From: Branchinecta lynchi
Lineage: Eukaryota > Arthropoda > Branchiopoda > Anostraca > Branchinectidae
Reading direction: 5' to 3'
DNA length: 64,000 nucleotides
Assembly: GCA_023053575.1 (NCBI GenBank)
Contig: JAKZAP010000015.1
Coordinates: forward strand, 16,998,055 to 17,062,054
This document shows positions 1-10,454 of this stretch, piece after piece (within the stretch, counting starts at the first letter, position 1; the number at the start of each line of letters is the position of its first letter). The notes below the pieces were generated by a model. That model was not told the origin of the DNA and did no database searches. It worked only from the letters and a program-made list of their open reading frames with translations. The translations under genes and the position numbers were made by a program.

Positions 1-200
1 CTGCAGTGCTTCTGAGGAAGACGGCAGCGCTTCACGAGAATCGCGAACTTACTCACCAACCAAGTCTGTGCTTCCCTGCAAGATGCTGCAGCGCTGCCGC
101 TTCAACCAAGAAGAAAGTGAATCCAAAAACGCATATTGTGCAAAAGCAAACAAGTGCTGCAGCAGCGATGCGGCAGCGCTATTGCAACAAAAACGAGGCT
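1..200. mobile_element. A-family inverted-repeat element, cut by window edge
   Basis: The right part of a short non-coding element seen complete at 1111-1387, 35132-35396 and 38129-38393. It ends TTGCAACAAAAACGAGGCT at 200, followed by CAG, the expected 3-bp CWG-type target. The interior contains GCTGCAGCGCTGC-rich short palindromes. The open reading frame at 6-275 is a by-product. Confidence 0.8.
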
Positions 201-540
201 CAGGTTCACTCCCCCCACCCCAATGAAGAAAGGCTCAGGAGCCCCCTGCCCAGGACCTACTCAACTCAACTCTAAAACTTTACTCTACTCATACCATTAA
301 GTTGGCCTTTTTGTAGTCTGTCATGTGAAGACTACATAAATATTTCTCTTTTAATTAAGTTAAGCCCAACTCAGTCGACCACAAACCCTTGATTTTTCTG
401 CCACATGCCAACCGTTGGATAATAAGCCAAAGTTTATTATCCAATTTCACTATTATTGAGTGAAATCAAAACAGGGATCCTGCCTCAGAACAGGGATCCT
501 GACTTAAGAATAAAAAGAAATCCAGAAGAATAGTGGCCCC
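201..540. other. Intron sequence with one solo repeat arm
   Basis: AT-rich intron. At 370-420 a single arm (CGACCACAAACCCTTGATTT) matches the terminal repeat of the foldback at 541-749. Nothing else recognised. Confidence 0.4.
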
Positions 541-749
541 GACCAGTCTACCACAAACCCCTGATTTTGGGAAAGCCTCTGCCAAATGCTGGGTATTTTG
601 GTATACCCTATGCCTAATGCTGATAAGGGTACCAACAGCTATCCAGCGTTTGGCATAGGGTATCCGGCATTAGACATAGGCTATCTAAAACGCTAGATAT
701 ACCCAGCATTTTGCATGGTCTCCGAGCAGGGGTTTGTAGCTGATTGGTC
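541..749. mobile_element. Foldback element with about 50-bp arms
   Basis: GACCAGTCTACCACAAACCC at 541 is answered by GGGTTTGTAGCTGATTGGTC at 730-749. Further in, AAATGCTGGGTAT pairs with its complement near 700. The centre is made of GGCATAGGGTAT-type short repeats. No coding capacity. Confidence 0.6.
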
Positions 750-940
750 CTGACTATCTCATTTTTCCAGCTAACTAGTGTTTACCGAACATAAGTAACC
801 CAAATGTAAATTGCTGCAAACGCTCAAGTTTGTGACATTATAGAGTATTGTTAATAATGAAAACTGTATGTCAGATTTGTTCAGTCTACAGGTTGGCCCA
901 CTTCATAAAGCATCATTTCTTTACTCTATTTATACCATAG

Positions 941-1083
941 GTGACAAGACTCTAGATGGATACCAGAAGAAGAAGTATGTTTGCAAGCTGTTGTTCATCT
1001 TTCTGCTTGGCCATGATATTGATTTTGGTCAGATGGAAGCAGTGAACTTGCTGTCTTCAAACAAATACACAGAGAAACAAATA
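941..1083 (+). CDS. AP2A: AP-2 complex alpha-adaptin, internal exon 1 of 7 in window
   Basis: This exon encodes part of the alpha subunit of AP-2, the heterotetramer that links clathrin to cargo and PtdIns(4,5)P2 at the plasma membrane. The reading is [19 protein letters not shown], then [20 protein letters not shown] and TEKQI, near-identical to animal alpha-adaptins near residue 46 onward. The lysine cluster in [10 protein letters not shown] is the known phosphoinositide-binding site of the family. The acceptor is ATAG at 937-940 and the exon enters in phase 1 (first base of the Gly codon comes from an upstream exon outside the window). The donor is GTAAGT at 1084, after a complete Ile codon. 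An ATG at 868 is open in frame but lies in the intron and is not the start. A transposable element begins 27 bp after the donor. Very sure of the family; the symbol is the generic animal name. Confidence 0.96.
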
Positions 1084-1110
1084 GTAAGTAGGCCTAGACT
1101 ACTTCACCTG

Positions 1111-1387
1111 AGCCTCATTTTTGTTGCAATAGCGCTGCTGCATCGCTGCTGCAGCACTTCTTTGCTTTTGCACAATATGAGTTTTTGGATTCACTTTCTT
1201 CTTAGTTGAAGCGGCAGTGCTGCAGCATCTTGCAGGGAAACACGGACTTGGTCAGGGAGCAAGTCCGTGATTCTCGAGAAGCGCTGCCGTCTTCCTAGGA
1301 AGCGCTGCAGTGCAAAAACGGATGTAGAAAGAATCAGTCCGGAATCGGCCGAGGAGTGGACCTGCAGCATGCAACAAAAACGAGGCT
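1111..1387. mobile_element. Complete A-family element, 27 bp after alpha-adaptin exon 1 donor
   Basis: Terminal inverted repeat AGCCTCATTTTTGTTGCA / TGCAACAAAAACGAGGCT, flanked on both sides by CTG (1108-1110, 1388-1390), a 3-bp target duplication. 277 bp, non-coding, about the same as the copies at 35132 and 38129. CWG target sites are reported for some Harbinger-type elements, so that is a tentative class. Confidence 0.8.
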
Positions 1388-1814
1388 CTGATAGTGTTAT
1401 ATTGTCTCTTCTTTAAATGTCAACAAACCGTCCTGTATCTTCATCTGCTATCTCAGAAAACCATTTATGAGCCCTCTGGTTCCATTGCATATATTTCAGC
1501 AACCCATTTATTGACACACAACATAGACATCCCAAAAGGTTTGGAACTTATGGACATTCTTGTGTGATACTTTTAAACCAGAGCAGTTTTTCTTAGCTCA
1601 CCAACGAAAAGCTCTATTCCATCCAATGGGATGTCTCAGTCATTTTTAAAGATGTTAGAGAGTGTTGGAGATGGTCGATAGTTTTGTTTACATTGTTAAT
1701 AAAATACATGTGGGTTGTAAGAGGGAAGACTAACTTGGGTTTCGAGAGTGTTTGGTCGTACTTCTGGGAGTGAGACATGAGGGACAATGTCCAATGACAT
1801 ACCATACCATTAAG

Positions 1815-2196
1815 ACTTGAGCCACTCCATGTCCGCCGGGAAAACTTAATTTTACGTTTTGGCCGATCAATCCTTGCCAGTGAAAAACACAGAGATATTC
1901 TGCCCGATCTAGCACCGGTGACAGGACGGACACGGCATCAAAATCTCCTTGTGCCAGTTAAATGTCGCACAAACCGGTATTCAAATTCCTTTGTACCATA
2001 TTTCACTGAGGAGATTAACAAAAAACAAGTGAATTCTAAGTGATTTATTTTCTTATTTTATGTAATAATTGTATATATTCAAGTATTTTACTCAGTTATT
2101 CAAGTATTTAAATGTAATGGTCGACGTATTTAGTGCCATGTCGGCGCTACGAGTTGGATCAATAAACATATCTATCTATCTATCTATCTATCTATG
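1815..2196 (+). mobile_element. 5'-truncated LINE 3' end with (ATCT)n tail
   Basis: On the + strand a frame ends ...RTNRYSNSFVPYFTEEINKK and a few more residues, then a stop at about 2043. This is typical of the C-terminus of CR1/jockey-like LINE polymerases. It is followed by a short 3' UTR and an ATCT microsatellite tail (2167-2196). A second copy of the same C-terminal DNA occurs inverted at about 3980-4205. Confidence 0.6.
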
Positions 2197-2221
2197 GTCT
2201 AAACTCGTTTTCGCAGTTACA

Positions 2222-2600
2222 GTCAGGGGCGTCCCGAGCCTTTCTTCATTGGGGGGGGGGGGGGGGCGCACCTGGGTAAAATTGACCGAATCGGTACCTG
2301 ATTTTTACTGAATTAAATTTTTTTTGTAAAAACACAGCAAGTTGCCTTCATGAAGCTACAACGTAAAAAGTTGCTGAGTATATACAAACAAGTCTAAAGA
2401 GAAAAATTGTCGCTTTTTCACACTTTTCCGCTTCTGTTTTTTTTTCCATGGATGGGCTAACCTTTTACCTTTGGTAAGATCTTTCCAGTTTTGCCAAAAG
2501 GATTTGAAATATAACTGCAAAAAACGGTGTTGCTGCATAGTGACAACGTCGGCAACGGCTATGCCCATGATTAATTAAGGCGCCGCAGGCTAAATTTTTT
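2222..2600. mobile_element. hAT-like element fragment with G tract
   Basis: Begins CAGGGGCGTCCCGAGCC, the same style of end as the complete element at 22650-22939, and is followed by a run of about 17 G and CGGTACCTGATTTTTACTG-type sequence shared with that copy. The right end was not located; the end coordinate is approximate. Confidence 0.35.
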
Positions 2601-3148
2601 GAATCCCCTTTTTTTTTCTGGTAACATTTAACTATTCCCCATGGAAATTCTAGCTTTTAACATAGTTCAAGCCCCCCAAAATTCCAAGCCTCACATGCCA
2701 ACTAAATGAGGCAAACTTTATATAACTAGTGAAGACTGCGAAATGCGGAGTCGCGAGGCTTTCACCGTTCTCGATTCGGACAAAAAATAAGTCGGTCGAA
2801 GTCAGTCTGAATAGTCGAAATGCGAAATAGGAGAATTGCGAGGAGAATAGCAAGGAGAGTTCGATCAAAAACGCAACTAGTGTATGGTTCAAACTCAATT
2901 ATGGATCTTTATTGATAATACTGAACGTAGTAAGAAATCTCTTTTCTGTTTTTGACCGCTCATCATCTTCATTCAGTAACTGACAGTCAGTATTAATAGG
3001 ATCAATCATTTTATGTATAAATTACTCTTCTTCTTCCTATAAAAACTGTCCGCACTGGTTTCGCGCTCTGGAAACTGTCGCATATTTCTCGTAATGCTCT
3101 TAGAACAGTCCTACCCCTGCTCTTCATAGCGTATTTAAGGAAGTTCCT
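2600..3148. other. Intron sequence without recognised content
   Basis: AT-rich; contains short open frames on both strands with no similarity or codon signal. Nothing supported. Confidence 0.3.
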
Positions 3149-3597
3149 AATATCCCTTCATTTTTCGAAAAATTTGTTGTTACAAGTCAAGGAAATGTGA
3201 ACGAAAATACACTGACAATAGCCTACAATTTCGATCATCAGTTTGGATACAATTTTATCTAGCTGACTTACTTCATTTTAGGCTACATTCTTCAGTGTAG
3301 GCTATACTGGATTTGAGAATTCATGTATCTTGACAGCTAATCTGTTTTCTGTCCAGGGTTTAGGATGAATATCCCTTCTTTTTTTCGAAATGTTGTTGTT
3401 ACTAATAAAAGGAAATGTGAATGAAAATACACTGACATGCAAATAGCTTACATAGTAGTAATTTATATCGTCGTCTCCACAGTTTGAATGCAATTTTATC
3501 CACCTGACCTACTTAATTTTAGTCTACCTTTTTAATGTAGGCTATACTGCATTTGAAAGTTTATGTGTCTTGAAAGCTAATCTGTTTCTCTGTCTAG
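3149..3597 (+). repeat. Tandem duplication including the splice acceptor of exon 2
   Basis: Two adjacent copies (3149-3356 and 3368-3597) share AATATCCCTTC, TGTGAAYGAAAATACACTGA, GTAGGCTATACTG and CTAATCTGTTT. Copy 2 ends in the true acceptor CTGTCTAG (3597). Copy 1 ends in CTGTCCAG at 3355-3356, a duplicated acceptor-like site with its own pyrimidine tract. Confidence 0.75.
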
Positions 3598-3791
3598 GGC
3601 TATCTCTTCATATCAGTGATCATCAACACAAACAGCTCATTGATTCAGCTGATCATGCAGTCCATCAAGAATGATCTCCAGTCTCGGAACCCCATTTTCG
3701 TGAACCTGGCCCTCCAGTGTATTGCCAACATTGGTAGCAAAGACATGGCGGAGACTTTCGGAGGAGAAATCCCCAAGCTACTTGTCTCAGG
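3598..3791 (+). CDS. AP2A: AP-2 alpha-adaptin, internal exon 2 of 7
   Basis: Continues the alpha-adaptin solenoid: [20 protein letters not shown], then [20 protein letters not shown] and [16 protein letters not shown]. The exon enters in phase 0 after CTAG (3594-3597) and leaves in phase 2, with two bases of a Gly codon before donor GTATGG at 3792. The 230 bp directly upstream, including the splice acceptor, are a tandem duplicate of the preceding segment, so a second acceptor-like site lies at 3355-3356. In the family this segment forms alternating HEAT/ARM helices of the adaptin N-terminal domain. No frameshift or stop is present. Confidence 0.95.
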
Positions 3792-4472
3792 GTATGGTAT
3801 TGTTTATTTAATATGAGAAGTTTAGTAGTTATGTATTAAGAAAATTGGTAATTGTTAAAAGTTTTTCATTTTATTTTTTTATTTAATTTGTTTTACAGAT
3901 TCAATTTTATTTAAAAAGTAAAAGGTTTTGGTATCGGAGACAGAGTTTAATGTATATATATAAAAAAAAAACAAAAAAACAACGTGTTTCACCCTTCTAA
4001 CAATATTCACTTGTTTTTTGTTAATCTTCTCAGTACAAAAGAATTGGAATACCGGTTTCTGCGACATTTAACTGGCACCAGGAGATTTTGATGCCGCGTC
4101 CGTCCTGTCACCGGTGCTAGACCGGGCAGCATATCTCTTTGTTTTTCACTGGCAAGGATTGATCGGCCAAAACGTAAAATTAAGTTTTCCCGGCGGACAT
4201 GGAGTGGCTAAAGTCTTAATAGGAGGAGGGAAGCTTCGTAACCATTGTATTTCAGTCCTAGCATAATGCGGCACGCTCTGATTTGCAATGATTCAATCTC
4301 TTCGTTTTGTTATATGATCCTATGTACAAAGGGTCCGCAAACTGGGCAGGCATACTCCAATAGCGGTCGGACGTAAGTCACATAAGCCAATTATGGATTT
4401 CATAGATTCATAGATTCTACGCCGAATCCCAATCGCTTCATTGTCGCGATGGACTGGAGTGCAGCATTCCCT

Positions 4473-4710
4473 TTATTTATTTATTATTTATTTATTTCAA
4501 AATATAGCCAACTGGGGCTCCTACATAACAACTCATTTGTATACACTAAGAAAACTTAAAAAAAACAAATATGCTGAAGGCACGAAGCCTCCAACAAACA
4601 AAGTACTCAATCAGGATGGGTCAACCCACTCAAATCAGGATGGGTCAAACCCACAGTTTGGGTCAAACCCATAGTTTGGGTCAAACCCACAGTTTGGGTC
4701 AAACCCGCCT
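4473..4710 (-). mobile_element. Retroposon 3' fragment with AAAT-type tail and minisatellite
   Basis: Inserted in the LINE above. Its tail (ATTTATTT repeats at about 4474-4498 on the + strand) marks the 3' end for a - strand element. Its body ends in an 18-bp tandem repeat (4624-4709). Confidence 0.5.
4624..4709. repeat. 18-bp minisatellite
   Basis: About four and a half units of GGGTCAAACCCACAGTTT with one or two changes per unit. On the - strand it happens to encode repeated GFDPNC, joined in frame to LINE sequence, which is accidental. Confidence 0.85.
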
Positions 4711-4961
4711 TTCTTCACGAGCTCGCAAACATGGTCACTGAATTTGCAATCTTCGGTGAAAGTGACACCCAACAAAGTGTGACTCTTAACCATGTTAATG
4801 ATAGGATCAGGCTCATTGAATTCACTTTTCAGGGGTTTGAATCGAATCACTTTACACTTTAGCGAGTTTAGAGTTAGTTTTGCAAGGTCACAGTCACGAT
4901 AAAAAGAAGGAACTGAGTCTGGTTCAAAATTTGTTGAAATCGGAAATCGTGGTAAGTGCAA

Positions 4962-5197
4962 ACCGTGGTAAGTGGTAAAGTATGGTGTCGTCAGCGGGCT
5001 AAGAATGGTTATAAGAACGGTTAAAAATGTGACGAATCACTTTTTCACCTTTAGCACACCGTTCTCTATTTACTGTTTATGTTCCAATGTTAAAAACTAC
5101 TATTGAACCAGTCAGACACAAATACTCAAATTTTGGGCATGTTGCCCCAACTGAGGATCCTTTTGTACAGAGTTGCTAGGACGTAAATCTGAAATTC
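4962..5197. other. Intron with solo arm of the 11277 foldback family
   Basis: 5106-5155 (CCAGTCAGACACAAATACTC, then TTTGGGCATGTTGCCCCAAC) matches the terminal arm of the foldback at 11277-12055. The remainder is unassigned. Confidence 0.45.
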
Positions 5198-5525
5198 TAC
5201 ACTTTCAGAAGTTTCATAACAGATAACACAAGGATGCGCAGTTTCAACAGACAACACTTGCGATGTAATATCTGTTGGGATTTTGAACAGGCTATACATG
5301 ACATCTGCTGACTTTTCGGATAGCGTGACGACAGACTAAAAAGTGATCATGACAAATACAAAAGGCAGCTGATGCTTTTTCGGCGGTTTTTGGGCTCTTC
5401 CTGGTGGTGCTTATTATGCATAACATTTAATGCTTAACGTTTTTAGAATCACAGTAGATTACATCCCAAGTGTTGTCTGTTGAGACTGCGCATTCTTGTC
5501 TTATCTGTTATGAAACTTCTCGCAC
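5198..5525. mobile_element. J-family inverted-repeat element
   Basis: Left end TACACTTTCAGAAGTTTCAT, right end GTTATGAAACTTCT. The arms also pair over AACAGATAACACAAGGATGC and the CAACAGACAACACTTG segment, about 60 bp in all. Related copies lie at 15925-16186, 43432-43817 and 55680-55770. Right boundary approximate. Confidence 0.65.
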
Positions 5526-6503
5526 AAACACTATATTGACTAAAACGAGACAGGCCGTGATTTGCGTTGGGCTGGGATCAGATATGGGAGAATCCGGACC
5601 CGGATTCGAGTTACGGTCTACGGTCAGGGTGGCTTACGGTCAGGGTGGATTTGGATTTTGGCTTGGATTCCAAACCCTCAATCTTACGAATCTACTCAAA
5701 TTCTTAGAGTTCATCCTATTTCTGTTTTCCCAGTGTGTAGTGTGCTTAGGCAATCCATCTTTTTGGTCTCAACCACCAACCATCCTCAGTAACCTATCAC
5801 GTTATCACCTTTGATATCAGTGCTTTTTGTCACCTCTGATTTTTAAACCATGATTTGATTTTTGTTAAAGTCCGATTGGAATTCTCAGCATGAAATGGTT
5901 GATTCGGAATCGGATTCAGAGCCTACCTCGCCCTGGATTCGGTCGCCCTGGATTCGGATTCGAATCCTTTCATGATCAGATTCGCTCATCTCTGGCTGGG
6001 ATCCCATACCGAAAGAATCCCACCCCTCTGGCTTGGTTACATGCGACCTATATGGGTTACATGCGACTTCGGCATTGGCATAACTACTAGAAAGTTTTAT
6101 GTATAATTCGGAAATTTTTAATATTGTGAATTTGGTCAACAGTCAAGGCTCCGACGAATTTGAGGTTATACTCAAATTTACCTGAGCTGATGGCATTTTA
6201 CTCAGAGAGAGACAGAGAGACAAACTTAATATGTAATTGAATCTTAAAAAAAAAAAAAAAAAAAATCAGTTTCATGACAGACCTGCCACGTGAAAATCTA
6301 TACAGATTTGTCTGTGGCAGGACTCAATAATTTAATTATTTAGCATAATTATATTGCGAACAAAAGAGAAAAGGGAAAAAAAATAAATCCTACTACACAT
6401 AAAGAACTATATAAAGATAATATTTCTTTTTTTAGTATTATAGATAATTAGAAGACAATTAAACGTCGTGGCAATCCAGAACCGACTCTTGTTTCTTTTG
6501 TAG
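5526..6503. other. Intron rich in degenerate GGATTCG motifs and low-complexity tracts
   Basis: 5560-6020 contains scattered GGATTCGG / GAATCCG words in both orientations; several overlapping open frames here are of this low-complexity origin. An A tract lies at 6247-6266 and a GA-rich run at 6205-6222. No gene seen. Confidence 0.4.
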
Positions 6504-6735
6504 GGACACCATCGATGCAGTGAAGCAATCTGCTGCCCTTTGTCTCTTGCGGCTGCTTCGAACTTCGCCAGAAATCATCCCGAGCGGTGAATGGACCTCC
6601 AGAATTATTCATCTCTTGAACGATCAACACTTAGGGGTCGTCACGGCAAGCTCGAGTTTGATCGTGGCCCTCGTTAAGAGCAATCCTGATGAATATAAAG
6701 GCTGTGTGAGCCTAGCTGTCTCAAGACTAAGCAGA
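6504..6735 (+). CDS. AP2A: AP-2 alpha-adaptin, internal exon 3 of 7
   Basis: Starts after TTTTGTAG at 6496-6503, its first base completing the Gly codon from the previous exon. The reading is [20 protein letters not shown], then [20 protein letters not shown] and [12 protein letters not shown], collinear with all animal alpha-adaptins. It leaves in phase 0 at donor GTGAGT (6736). The stretch forms part of the alpha trunk solenoid. The coding frame continues past the donor to a stop at 6780, but that part has no adaptin similarity and is intronic. Spacing, phase and conservation make this exon secure. Confidence 0.96.
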
Positions 6736-6916
6736 GTGAGTATAACTAAGCACGAATTTCCCAAAGCTTTCCGAGTTTAGCGCCCACGGTTCGGGACGAT
6801 GCGTCCATAAGCGGTACGGATAAATGCACATACATCTTTAACAACCGAAGAGCAAGTTTTTGAAAGTGTAGGTTATAACGTTGATCGTGGCCCTACATCT
6901 GTTATAACCCTTTTAA

Positions 6917-7274
6917 AGAACCTGTCTTACCTATAATACTATCGCAACCTACTTCCATAATAACTCCACATATTTCTAAACCCGGAAACCCCAATTTCGT
7001 TCGGTACATTCTAACCCCTCTTACAAAACCACGCTGATTATCTCACTTGCCGTGTTCTGCTACCTTCGATGCGTGTCACGCTGTCGACGGTTGTCTGCGA
7101 AAAGTTTGTTCATCATAAAAACTGGTTGTGTAAATTGTTTCCCTGTTTTCGCTGTAAGTCAATGGGTCTCGGAGCCAAAACCGTGGGTTATTTGTTGAAA
7201 CTACAGCCTAGTTTTAAAGTATTCAAATATTGTAAGGTACTGCAGGTTGAAGAGTCAATAATGCGAGGGGTCCT
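6917..7274 (+). mobile_element. H-family element flanked by TTAA
   Basis: Starts AGAACCTGTCTTACC after TTAA (6913-6916) and ends GCGAGGGGTCCT before TTAA (7275-7278). Its interior (CTTGCCGTGTTYTGCTACCT, then TCGACGGTTGTCTGCGA) is shared with 19964-20332 and 63739-64000, all in the same orientation. The open frame at 7069-7278 recurs only partly, so coding is unlikely. Confidence 0.75.
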
Positions 7275-7679
7275 TTAAGTGTCGCGCTTTCGTGAAAATA
7301 CTATTTGAGATGGTCGCAATGGATAAGAAAGTTAAATTTGATAATAGATAGCATATGTTTGCGCATCCATGTGCTAACTTTATGGGGATATAACTTTTCT
7401 CGAACAGGTATGCAATGCATATCTTCCTATGTCCCACAGGAAGTTATAGTATGACAATTACTTTTGTGGAGGTTGTTAAGACCTCGTATCAGCCTCCGCA
7501 GATGTTTATCGAGCACTTTTCCAGAATTCATCAAGCCCTTTTCCTCAAATACTGAAAAGTAGAAGCTAGCGTCCAAACATAAATTGAAAACACTACGTTC
7601 AGTAAAACAAACACAAACAATACTTAAAAATATATAAAAATAAAATTAAAATAAAATAACTTTTGAAAAATGACAGAAC
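7275..7679. other. Intron without recognised content
   Basis: No repeats or coding signal recognised beyond A-rich stretches at 7620-7665. Confidence 0.3.
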
Positions 7680-8105
7680 ATCTTACTCTCTTAGACAACC
7701 AGCCTATGCCCTAGGTATAGGCTACCTTGTCACAGTTAGATTCCACTGAAAATACAGCTGGTCAACTGAAACAACATGCTACTATCCATGGCTTTTCAAA
7801 AGCTAGTTATTCAGCATTGAAAATAACAGAACAGCTTACACTCTGAGACAACCAGCCTATGACCTAGTCATACCTTGTCACAATCAGATTTCCGCTGAAA
7901 ATACAGCTAGTCAATTGAACCAACATCCTACTATCCCTTGCTTTTCAAAAGCTAGTTAATCAGCATTGAAAAAAACAACAGAGCATCTTACTCTCTTAGA
8001 CAACCAGCATAATATGATCCTACCTTGTCACAATCAGATTTCCACTGAAATTACAGCGAGTCAACCGAAACAACATCCTACTACCCCTTGTTTTCCAAAA
8101 GCTAG
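7680..8105. repeat. Three tandem units of about 153 bp
   Basis: CTTACTCTC / CTTACACTC starts recur at 7682, 7835 and 7987. Each unit carries GACAACCAGC, CACAATCAGATTTCC-type and CTTTTCAAAAGCTAG. The last unit ends where the type-1 element begins. Confidence 0.85.
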
Positions 8106-8796
8106 TTTTTGGGATCCCAAAACGTAAGTGGAGGGATACCTATGACATCGAAAAGTTGTCCGTCTGTCCGTCCGTCTGTAAGCACGATAACTCTCGAAGG
8201 GAATGAGATATTTTGATGAAACTTGGTGTGAGGATTCGTTGGGTCGTCGGACCAGTCAAGTTAGTAGATGGGCTTTGTAGCCCTACATTTAGGGGTGGGG
8301 TAGGGGTTTCAAATTGAGGGGCAAACAAAATATTTTTAACAGCTAATGTGATAGTCGATTATGAGGTAAGAAGACATGCTGAACACGATGGTGAAACCCA
8401 TTTTGTCATCGAACATTTAGTTCGCCCGGAATCCGGCCAAAACCGGAACGTTTGTTAAAAGTAAAAGTTTTATTTTAAGTTGATTAGATGTTCGATTTAG
8501 GGGTAGGAAGACATGCTGAAGACGATGGTGAAAACCATTTTCTCGACGGACAAGTAGTTCGCCCGGAATCCGGCCCAAACCGGAAAGTTTGTTAAAAGTA
8601 AAAGTTTTATTTTAAGTTGATTAGATGTTCGACTTAGGGGTAGGAAGACACGCTGAACACGGTGGTGAAAACCATTTTCTCGACGGACAAGTAGTTCGCC
8701 CGGAATCCGGCCCAAACCAGAAAGTTTGTTAAAATTAAAAGTTGAAGTTGAAGTTGAATAGATGTTCGATTTAGGGCAAGAAGACATGCTGAACAC
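8106..8796 (+). mobile_element. Type-1 element, left arm with about 137-bp tandem units
   Basis: Begins with the palindrome TTTTTGGGATCCCAAAA, then AAGTGGAGGGATACCTATGA, a GTCCGTCTGTCCGTC run and GATGAAACTTGG. From 8363 it turns into tandem units of about 137 bp, with GAAGACATGCTGAA at 8370, 8507, 8644 and 8780. Other copies: 9722-10157 (inverted), 24541-24880, 31929-32190 and 45780-46348 (inverted). Palindromic end plus internal tandem repeats resembles Helentron-derived non-autonomous elements; the class is inferred. Confidence 0.7.
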
Positions 8797-9745
8797 TTAT
8801 GTATGTATGTATGTATGTATTTATTTATAACCCATCTACAACAGCTACAAAAGCATGAAACGGAGTACAGAACAAAGAAAAGAAAAAAGAAGGAACTAAT
8901 AATATCATACCCAAATACAAAAACAACAACAAATTCGATAAATACTAAAATAGAATGCCGCTCCAGGGGTGGTGAGACGGCTTGTCTGCAGTCATCCGCT
9001 TGAAGTGTTCGGCCATTTCAGTTACCGGTTCCCGCAGACCGTATTTTCGCACTAGAGGTCTATTTCTTGACCAGGACGGGATTCCAAGGAGATATTTCCC
9101 ATAGTTAAAATAAATTTTTCGGAGGTCAGCTTTATCACTGTCACTTAATATGTCCCAGAAGGGAACGATATACAGAAAATGGCCCATGACTGAGCTGTTG
9201 AATATTCGAGTAAGTAGTTTCCTACCCAAATTTAGCTGGGATACAACTACTGAAACGTAAGAATTTCGCACTTTATTCTCAATGTGCTGTACCAGAAGCT
9301 TCCGCGTAGCAGCAATAGTCCTACCGATTGGGATACCCAAGGACATGAAGTGATCGACTGGAGTAGCAACAGTATCTCCCAAATTAACCGGAGCTTCAAT
9401 AGGATCTTTGCAATTAAACAAAAGCACTTGGGATTTATCTGGATTCAAAGACATACCAATCTTATCATAATTAGTACTTAGATCCCGGAAAAGACCAGCA
9501 ACAGTTCAACTTATGTTAAAAAGATCATCCGCATAACAAAACTTCGAAACATCTAAACCGCGGAATATACAAGACGTTTCAATGTTACTCTGGGCAGGCA
9601 GAAGCGCATTGTTAAATACAATAGGGGACGTTATCGACCCTTGTTTGATACCCTTTTCTACCGGGATATCAATAGTTAGCTTTTGTGAATTCCGGCCGAA
9701 ACAATTGTCCTGCAAGAAAATAATTTTCGTATTCGGACTCAGCAC
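8797..9745 (-). mobile_element. 5'-truncated LINE reverse transcriptase inserted in the type-1 repeat
   Basis: Read on the - strand from 9745: IPVEKGIKQGSITSPIVFNN, then the catalytic motif FCYADDLF. One in-frame TGA follows at 9508-9506, after which the same frame runs on through MSLNPDKSQVLLFNCKDPIE to FKRMTADKPSHHPWSGILF, ending at 8945. The catalytic aspartates are intact, but the N-terminal palm and endonuclease are missing. The 3' end has an ATAC/TATG microsatellite tail (8797-8822). It splits a 137-bp unit of the type-1 element. Confidence 0.8.
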
Positions 9746-10157
9746 GTGTCCTTGCCGTTAAATCGATCCTCCAATCAACTTCATATTAAACTTTTACTTT
9801 TCACAAATTTTCCGGCTTTCGCCGGATTCCTGGTGAACTATTTGTCCGGCGAGAAAATAAATTCCATATTCGGATTCAGCATGTCTCCTTACCCCTAATT
9901 CGACTATTTCATTAGCTTTTAAAAACTATTTTTTGTTCCCCTTAATTTCAAACCCCTCCCCCACCCCTAAATATAGAGCTAAATAGCCCATCTTCGAACT
10001 TGACCTGTACTTTGACCTAAAGAGTCATCATGCCAAGTTTGATCACACCCTTCGAGAGTTATCGTGCTAACAGACGGACGGACGGATGGATAGACTGACG
10101 GACAACTTTTGAGATGTCATAGGTATCCCTCCACTTACGTTTTGGGATCCCAAAAAG
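9722..10157 (-). mobile_element. Type-1 element, inverted arm
   Basis: The same sequence as 8106-8796 in reverse, ending ACGTTTTGGGATCCCAAAAA at about 10157. Together with the left arm it forms a large inverted repeat around the LINE at 8797-9745. Confidence 0.7.
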
Positions 10158-10454
10158 TTATAACAGTTAACACACCTTCATGATATCAGACGAAAATCTC
10201 GGTTTGATATCGAAATGACAACCTCGATGGTTTCATACGTGATGCCCCTGCAAGTTCTGCCAGATTATTAGTTTAAGATAAACAAAAAATGTGCATTAAG
10301 ATGTCATTTGATTTGAACGCCATCTACCCGTGAAAGTAAAATCCCGATAGGCGTCGCCTGTAGACAACAGTGTTATTAATTTTTTAATTTATAGACATCG
10401 TGGTCTGCAACCATGCAAAACCTGAAAGAAAATACAGAAGACATGTAGTAATTA
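10158..10454. other. Intron without recognised content
   Basis: No coding or repeat signal recognised. Confidence 0.3.

Larger units (their letters stand above)
3870..4961 (-). mobile_element. Decayed LINE polymerase C-terminal region
   Basis: Read on the - strand from 4961: LTLNSLKCKVIRF, SHTLLGVTFTEDCKFSDHV and CELVKK. After an inserted retroposon (4473-4710) it continues TYVRPLLEYACPVCGPF and EIESLQIRACRIMLG, then the C-terminal piece shared with 1815-2196. This order is the thumb and C-terminal part of CR1/jockey-like reverse transcriptases. Frameshifts and the insertion make it non-functional; the 5' part is missing. Confidence 0.7.

Noticed and set aside
868..939. ATG at 868 as the start of the alpha-adaptin reading
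   Set aside because: The codons from 868 to 939 have no adaptin similarity, and an acceptor AG sits exactly at 939-940; the ATG is in the intron.
4624..8105. CRISPR-like arrays (18-bp and 153-bp tandem repeats)
   Set aside because: No unique spacers between repeats; units are contiguous tandem copies in a eukaryotic intron.
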